NCBI GenBank assembly: GCA_025359005.1 | Contig: JANYHP010000510.1 | Span: forward strand, 1 to 10,034 | Reading direction: 5' to 3' | DNA: 10,034 nucleotides | Source of the DNA: Hyphomicrobiaceae bacterium | Lineage (GTDB): Bacteria; Pseudomonadota; Alphaproteobacteria; Rhizobiales; Hyphomicrobiaceae | Part shown: in pieces, positions 6,372-10,034 of the stretch | Layout: every line of letters begins with the position of its first letter | Numbering within the stretch: position 1 is the first letter of the stretch | Notes under the pieces: model-generated | Told to the model about the DNA's origin: nothing | Database searches by the model: none | Seen by the model: only the letters and a program-made list of their open reading frames with translations | Made by a program: the position numbers and the translations under genes

Positions 6372-7124
6372 TCAGCCACGCCCCTCGAACGGCATGGCGG
6401 TAGCCTTGATTGTGAGCGTCAGCACGTTGGCATCGAGCGGCAGCGAGGCCATGTAGCGGATTGCCGAGCCGCAATGCACAGCGTCCATCACCGGCTCCGG
6501 CGCGACCTGTCCATTGGCCTGTGGCACGCCCGCCTTCATGCGGCCGCCCATGTTGGTGTCGGCATTGCCGACGTCGAGCTGTCCGCAGGCGATGTTGTGC
6601 TTGCGCCCATCGAGCGCGATGCACTTGGTCAGCCCCGTGATCGCATGCTTGGTGGCCGTGTAGGCGATCGAGTTGGGCCGCGGCGCGTGCGCCGAGATGG
6701 AACCGTTGTTGACGATGCGTCCGCCGCGCGGCTGCTGCGTCTTGAAGTGCCGCATGGCTTCCTGCGCGCACAGGAATGACGCTGTGAGGTTGACGTCCAC
6801 AACGGCCTGCCAAGTGGCCACCGGCAGCTCGTCCATGGGCACGGCGGGCGCCCCCATGCCGGCATTGTTGAACAGGAAATCGACGCGACCGAACGCCTTG
6901 ACCGTCTCGGCAAAGACCCGCTTCACATCAGCTTCCTTGGTCACGTCGCCGGCCACCGCCAGCATGCGCCCGCCGCCAGCCTTGGCGGCCGCCACCGTCT
7001 TGTCGAGTTCGTCCTTGCGCCGGCCGGTGACGACCACGCACCAGCCGTCACCTTGCAAAGCGAGCGCCGCCTCGCGGCCGATGCCGCTGCCTCCGCCGGT
7101 AATGACGGCAACTTTGTCGGCCAT
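6372..7124 (-). CDS. Short-chain dehydrogenase/reductase (SDR) family oxidoreductase
   Basis: An intact 250-residue classical SDR with a Rossmann fold. It has the nucleotide-binding motif TGGGSGIG (9-16), 'VAGDVT' (57-62) and NNAG (86-89). The catalytic Ser is in 'NNGSISA' (Ser142 or Ser144), and Tyr155 and Lys159 form YTATK. 'TGRRKDEL' after the second beta strand has Arg-Arg, which favours NADP(H). Residues 188-250 ('NADTNMGGRM', 'YMASLPLDANV', 'MPFEGRG') match a widespread proteobacterial SDR subgroup of unknown substrate. I chose the ATG at 7124, with GGAG about 9 bases upstream, because 'MADKVAVITGGG' is the normal family start; the frame runs further up only by chance. A damaged partial copy lies at 4309-4440. 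The gene is divergent from ihfA. Confidence 0.93.
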   Translation of the reverse strand: MADKVAVITGGGSGIGREAALALQGDGWCVVVTGRRKDELDKTVAAAKAGGGRMLAVAGDVTKEADVKRVFAETVKAFGRVDFLFNNAGMGAPAVPMDELPVATWQAVVDVNLTASFLCAQEAMRHFKTQQPRGGRIVNNGSISAHAPRPNSIAYTATKHAITGLTKCIALDGRKHNIACGQLDVGNADTNMGGRMKAGVPQANGQVAPEPVMDAVHCGSAIRYMASLPLDANVLTLTIKATAMPFEGRG

Positions 7125-7279
7125 GACGAAGGTCTCCAGGAGGGTGCAGGGGGCAGTATTAAGACACGTCCGACGGCTGGCGACAGCCGGCGGGCGCCCG
7201 TTACGGGCAACCGACTTTAGCAGGCAAGGGGCCGACAACAACAAGGATTACACATGGGCCAGCGTCCAGGCCCGTGTGT

Positions 7280-7295
7280 GCCGTGACATCACGGC
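7280..7295. promoter_or_regulatory. Palindrome GCCGTGA-CA-TCACGGC, possible operator
   Basis: Exact 7-base inverted repeat with a 2-base centre in the divergent region between the SDR gene and ihfA, about 100 bases upstream of the ihfA start. A weaker dyad, GCATG-6-CATGC, follows at 7302-7317. The size and symmetry suit a dimeric regulator, but no regulator is identified. Confidence 0.4.
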
Positions 7296-7334
7296 CGATT
7301 CGCATGGTTTTTCATGCATTTGCGTGCAAGACGT

Positions 7335-7363
7335 GTTGACCGGGACCGATGTGACGGCTAGCT
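7335..7363 (+). promoter_or_regulatory. Candidate sigma-70 type promoter for ihfA
   Basis: TTGACC at 7335-7340, a 17-base spacer, then TAGCTT at 7358-7363. The -35 is close to consensus and the -10 is loose, as is common in alphaproteobacteria. Transcription would start near 7370, leaving a short leader that contains GGACGGAG before the ATG at 7394. Confidence 0.35.
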
Positions 7364-7393
7364 TGCCCGCCGTGTTGGACGGAGTGTGCTGAG

Positions 7394-7732
7394 ATGGCCG
7401 GAAAAATGACGGGTGGCAGGACGTTGACGCGCGCGGACCTCGCGGAAGCGCTGGTCGAGAAGGTCGGCCTGCCGCGCAACGAATCGCAGGACATGGTGGA
7501 AATCATCCTCAAAGAGATTTCCGACAGCCTCGCCAAGGGCGAGCAGGTGAAGCTGTCGTCGTTTGGATCGTTCGGCATCCGCTCCAAAGGCGAGCGTATC
7601 GGCCGCAACCCCAAGACGGGCCAGGAGGTTCCGATCACGCCGCGGCGGGTGCTTGTGTTCAAGCCGTCCAACATCATGAAGGATATGATCAACGCGACGC
7701 TGGCCACAAAGTCGGCTAAGAATGGGGCATAG
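7394..7732 (+). CDS. ihfA: Integration host factor subunit alpha
   Basis: A 112-residue DNA-bending protein of the HU/IHF family (PF00216). With IHF-beta it forms a heterodimer that kinks DNA at specific sites, shaping the nucleoid and assisting transcription, replication and recombination. The sequence 'LTRADLAEALVEKVGLPRNESQ' opens the helical body. 'VKLSSFGSF' (52-60) and 'GRNPKTG' (70-76, with the intercalating Pro73) followed by 'VLVFKPS' mark the DNA-clamping arms. IHF-alpha is preferred over HU because of the alpha-type 'SFGSFGIRSKGERIGRNPKTG' arm and the following merR-type gene. The ATG at 7394 has GGAG about 9 bases upstream; an internal ATG at 7406 is a possible alternative. The fabH gene that usually precedes ihfA in alphaproteobacteria is missing. 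Confidence 0.95.
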   Translation: MAGKMTGGRTLTRADLAEALVEKVGLPRNESQDMVEIILKEISDSLAKGEQVKLSSFGSFGIRSKGERIGRNPKTGQEVPITPRRVLVFKPSNIMKDMINATLATKSAKNGA

Positions 7733-7814
7733 CGGACTGCGCCTTCATCGTTGGGCGGCATTGATTGCAAGTGCGGCGTAAACGGGTGGCACTTCACCCG
7801 GATGGAGGCAGCAC

Positions 7815-8336
7815 ATGGCCCTTTCTATCAGAGCCAAATCGAGCGACGCGTTCCGGACCATCGGCGAGGTTTCGGATGAACTGGACGTGCCAAAGCATGT
7901 ACTCCGTTTCTGGGAAGGTAAGTTTCCCCAGCTCAAGCCCATGAAACGCGGCGGCGGTCGGCGCTTTTACCGGCCCGAAGACGTGGCGCTGCTGCGCGGC
8001 ATCCATCAGCTGCTGCATTCGGCCGGCTACACCATCAAAGGCGTGCAGAAGATCCTGCGCGAGCAAGGCGTTGATGCGGTCAAGGGCAGTAGCAGCGGCC
8101 TGGATGGCGCGGCCGTGCCGACACCGTCGCCAGCCCGGGGGGACGTCAAACGGCCAGCCGCGCGCGCGTCCAAGCTGCCCGCCGTACCAGCGGCGCTGCG
8201 GCCGGAACTGGAAGCGATGGCCCGCGAACTGGCCGCCATACTGGCGCTCGTCCGGGGCGAACAGGTCGCCGCAACCGCCGCAGCCGCCGGCACCACACGG
8301 GCAGCCGCACCCGCCACCAAAGCCCGCCGGCGCTGA
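7815..8336 (+). CDS. MerR family transcriptional regulator
   Basis: A 173-residue protein with an N-terminal MerR-type winged helix-turn-helix (about 14-85). 'RTIGEVSDELDVPKHVLRFWEGKF' holds the recognition helix and the characteristic 'LRFWE'. 'GGGRRFYRPEDV' is the wing, and 'GIHQLLHSAGYTIKGVQKIL' forms helices 3-4. The usual dimerisation coiled coil follows only as a short helix ('ELEAMARELAAILALVRGE'), separated by an Ala/Pro-rich linker, and the tail ends in basic 'KARRR'. No Cys-based metal site is seen. TGGAGG lies 6 bases before the ATG. This MerR gene directly after ihfA is a conserved pair in alphaproteobacteria; its target is unknown to me. A small hairpin, GGGTG/CACCC (7784-7799), overlaps the approach to its ribosome site. 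Confidence 0.92.
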   Translation: MALSIRAKSSDAFRTIGEVSDELDVPKHVLRFWEGKFPQLKPMKRGGGRRFYRPEDVALLRGIHQLLHSAGYTIKGVQKILREQGVDAVKGSSSGLDGAAVPTPSPARGDVKRPAARASKLPAVPAALRPELEAMARELAAILALVRGEQVAATAAAAGTTRAAAPATKARRR

Positions 8337-8339
8337 TCA

Positions 8340-8549
8340 TTAACTGAAATCAAACCGAATGACGGCGATCCGGTCGACCGGGTCGAAGTACAGCACCACC
8401 GCATCAGGACCGTTTTCATAATAGCTCCAGCCCGTGCATGCCGCGACGAAGCGCAATCCTCGTCCTTCGGGTGACACGGGCCGCAAAGCCGAATGCTCCG
8501 GGTCTACGCGTTGGTCAGCGTCCTGGAGCCAACCGCCACACGCCCCCAT
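8340..8549 (-). CDS. Small hypothetical protein
   Basis: A 69-residue frame ending 3 bases beyond the MerR stop, convergent with it. I do not recognise a family. The C-terminal half, 'GLRFVAACTGWSYYENGPDAVVLYFDP' in two parts around Cys-Thr-Gly-Trp, then 'RIAVIRFDFS', alternates polar and hydrophobic residues like a compact beta protein. The N-terminal half is poor in structure-forming residues. A longer form starting with a GTG at 8615 adds 22 Ala/Ser/Thr-rich residues. Neither start has a good ribosome site. No other gene competes for this strand, and without it there is no coding sequence between 8337 and the riboswitch. It may be real or a chance frame. Confidence 0.45.
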   Translation of the reverse strand: MGACGGWLQDADQRVDPEHSALRPVSPEGRGLRFVAACTGWSYYENGPDAVVLYFDPVDRIAVIRFDFS

Positions 8550-8644
8550 CGCGCATGCATTGAATTGCGCCACCGATGCGGTTGACGCGGTGGGCGCGAC
8601 CGGGCTAGCTGGCACTTGTCAAACGACGGCTGTGGAAGAGACCG

Positions 8645-8880
8645 GCGGTTCACTCGAGAGAGGGAATGCAGCCGGCGCCGAAGGAGCAACCGCCTCCGGA
8701 ATCTCTCAGGCAAACGGACCGCAGTCGGATGACACTCTGGAAAGCAGCGGCGGACCACCCCTTCCGGGGAAAGTCCAGCCGCTCACCGACGGGGTAAGAT
8801 CGATTGCCGGCGCTGCCGCAGGCCTGCGGGCATGCGCGCGCCGGCTATCCTTCCAAACTCTCAGGCCCCCTGACAGAGGA
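8645..8880 (+). promoter_or_regulatory. Tandem glycine riboswitch (gcvT RNA motif) upstream of gcvT
   Basis: Two glycine aptamers in series. Aptamer 1 (about 8645-8733): P1-like GCGGTTC/GGACCGC, GAGAGA/TCTCTC pairing, and the conserved segments GCGCCGAAGGAGCAA (8676-8690) and CTCTCAGGCAAACGGACCGC (8703-8722). Aptamer 2 (about 8735-8878): CTCTGGAAAGC, CACCGACGGGGTAA (8784-8797), AAACTCTCAGG (8855-8865), closed by CTCTG/CAGAG. Known members bind glycine and usually switch on glycine-cleavage genes. The second aptamer is longer than usual because of a GC-rich stem at about 8805-8845. The 87 bases to the gcvT start hold two CGCGCGCG tracts (8902-8909, 8921-8928) that could pair as part of the expression platform. 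Confidence 0.93.
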
Positions 8881-8967
8881 GGTTCGCGACGCTCGCAATC
8901 CCGCGCGCGTCGAGAGCCCCCGCGCGCGTGGCCCATCCCGGTGCCTGCGCAGATGTCAGGACGCCTG

Positions 8968-10034
8968 ATGACCGCTGCCCAGACGCCACCGACCGCGCCC
9001 CCCCCTGAGGTGCCCCTCAAGCGCACGCCCCTCTACGATCTGCACATTTCGCTCGGCGCCAAAATGGTTCCGTTCGCCGGTTATGAAATGCCCGTGCAGT
9101 ATCCGCTCGGCGTCCTCAAGGAACACCTTTGGACGCGCGCAACATGCGGCCTGTTCGACGTCTCCCACATGGGCCAGGCGATGCTTGTCGCCGAAGACGG
9201 CACCCATGAGACCGTCGCCCGCGCCCTCGAAACGCTGGTCCCAGCCGACATCTGCAGCCTCAAGCCCGGCCAGCAGCGCTATTCCCAATTGACCACCGAC
9301 CATGGCGGCATCCTCGATGACCTTATGGTGGCGCGCTCCGCCGACCCCGCGCACGACGGCACGCTCTATCTGGTCGTCAACGCCGGCTGCAAGGATGCCG
9401 ACTACGCCCATATCCGCGCGCGGCTGCCGCAAGGCGTAATCCTCGTCCTGCTCGGCGACAAGGCCCTGCTGGCCCTGCAGGGGCCGACGGCGGCAGCCCA
9501 ACTCGCCCGCCTCGTTCCCGCCGCCGCCGATCTCGCCTTCATGACCACGACGCAAGCAAAGATCGGCACCATGCCCATCGTCGTCACGCGCTCCGGCTAC
9601 ACCGGCGAGGACGGCTTCGAAATCTCCGTCAACAACGAGGATGCCGTCGAACTCGCACAAGCCCTACTCTCGCCGGAAGGCGCCCAGCCCATTGGCCTCG
9701 GCGCGCGCGACTCACTGAGGCTCGAAGCCGGCCTCTGCCTCTACGGCCACGATATCGACACCAAAACCAGCCCCATCGAAGCGGGCCTCGCCTGGTCCAT
9801 CCAGAAGCGTCGTCGCCTCGAGGGCGGCTTCCCCGGCGCCGCACGCATCCAGCGAGAACTGAAAGATGGCCCGGCCCGCGTGCGTGTCGGCATCAAACCC
9901 GACGGCCGCGCACCCGCCCGCGAGGGCACCGAAATCGTCTCCGAAGGCGGCGACACACTCGGCGTCGTCACCTCCGGCGGCTTCGGCCCCAGCGTCAACG
10001 GGCCGATAGCGATGGGCTACGTCCAAACATCACA
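8968..10034 (+). CDS. gcvT: Glycine cleavage system T protein (aminomethyltransferase), C-terminus cut by window edge
   Basis: I translated this from the ATG at 8968; it stays open to the window end, giving 355 residues of an expected 370-380. GcvT takes the aminomethyl group from lipoylated GcvH, releases ammonia and forms 5,10-methylene-tetrahydrofolate. Seen: 'PLYDLHISLGAKMVPFAGYEMPVQY' in the N-terminal domain (21-45), 'GLFDVSHMGQ' (61-70), 'LTTDHGGILDDLMV' (108-121, with the conserved acidic pair), 'RSGYTGEDGFEIS' (208-220), 'GARDSLRLEAGLCLYG' (245-260), and the C-terminal barrel start 'GVVTSGGFGPSVN'. AGGA lies 7 bases before this ATG; the in-frame ATG at 8953 has no such site. The leading 18 residues are Pro-rich. 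Control by the glycine riboswitch just upstream is expected; gcvH and gcvP probably follow outside the window. Confidence 0.96.
   Translation, partial: MTAAQTPPTAPPPEVPLKRTPLYDLHISLGAKMVPFAGYEMPVQYPLGVLKEHLWTRATCGLFDVSHMGQAMLVAEDGTHETVARALETLVPADICSLKPGQQRYSQLTTDHGGILDDLMVARSADPAHDGTLYLVVNAGCKDADYAHIRARLPQGVILVLLGDKALLALQGPTAAAQLARLVPAAADLAFMTTTQAKIGTMPIVVTRSGYTGEDGFEISVNNEDAVELAQALLSPEGAQPIGLGARDSLRLEAGLCLYGHDIDTKTSPIEAGLAWSIQKRRRLEGGFPGAARIQRELKDGPARVRVGIKPDGRAPAREGTEIVSEGGDTLGVVTSGGFGPSVNGPIAMGYVQTS

Noticed and set aside
8902..8928. Intrinsic terminator upstream of gcvT
   Set aside because: The CGCGCGCG tracts can pair, but no run of T follows, so an intrinsic terminator is not supported.

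Overview
The window is GC-rich bacterial DNA. Its gene content points to an alphaproteobacterium, most likely in Hyphomicrobiales. The clues are an N-terminally extended dihydropteroate synthase, an ihfA-merR pair, a tandem glycine riboswitch ahead of gcvT, and intergenic palindromes containing 'GTGGACACCGG' of a type common in that order. The genus cannot be fixed from the sequence alone.

Layout, left to right: (1) positions 1-1348, minus strand: the N-terminal part of a CidA/LrgA holin-like membrane protein, cut by the window edge, preceded by an intact aldo/keto reductase. (2) A 376-base divergent intergenic region, then folP (1725-2816, plus). (3) A convergent DUF2252 gene (2876-4117, minus). 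(4) An accessory, rearranged block at about 4140-7124. It holds a cluster of palindromic repeats, a broken SDR copy, an intact enolase-superfamily dehydratase (probable cis-3-hydroxy-L-proline dehydratase), a broken DapA-family gene resembling 1-pyrroline-4-hydroxy-2-carboxylate deaminase, and an intact SDR. (5) A core block on the plus strand: ihfA and a MerR-type regulator, then a small convergent hypothetical gene. (6) A tandem glycine riboswitch followed by gcvT, which runs off the right edge.

The accessory block is the part worth attention. Two composite repeat units, at 4149-4295 and 5975-6076, carry the same two palindrome families in opposite orientation. They bracket the dehydratase gene. 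The right-hand unit lies inside the DapA-family gene: it replaces the stretch that should carry the Schiff-base lysine, yet keeps the reading frame open. The left-hand unit abuts a damaged copy of the intact SDR, which has lost its middle through a deletion at a short shared sequence. The block therefore looks like a decayed hydroxyproline-catabolism module shaped by palindromic repeats.

The rest is ordinary metabolism. folP serves folate synthesis. gcvT serves glycine cleavage (supplying methylene-tetrahydrofolate) under riboswitch control. IHF-alpha is a nucleoid protein, here without the fabH neighbour it usually has in this class. I found no tRNA, rRNA, CRISPR array or transposase.
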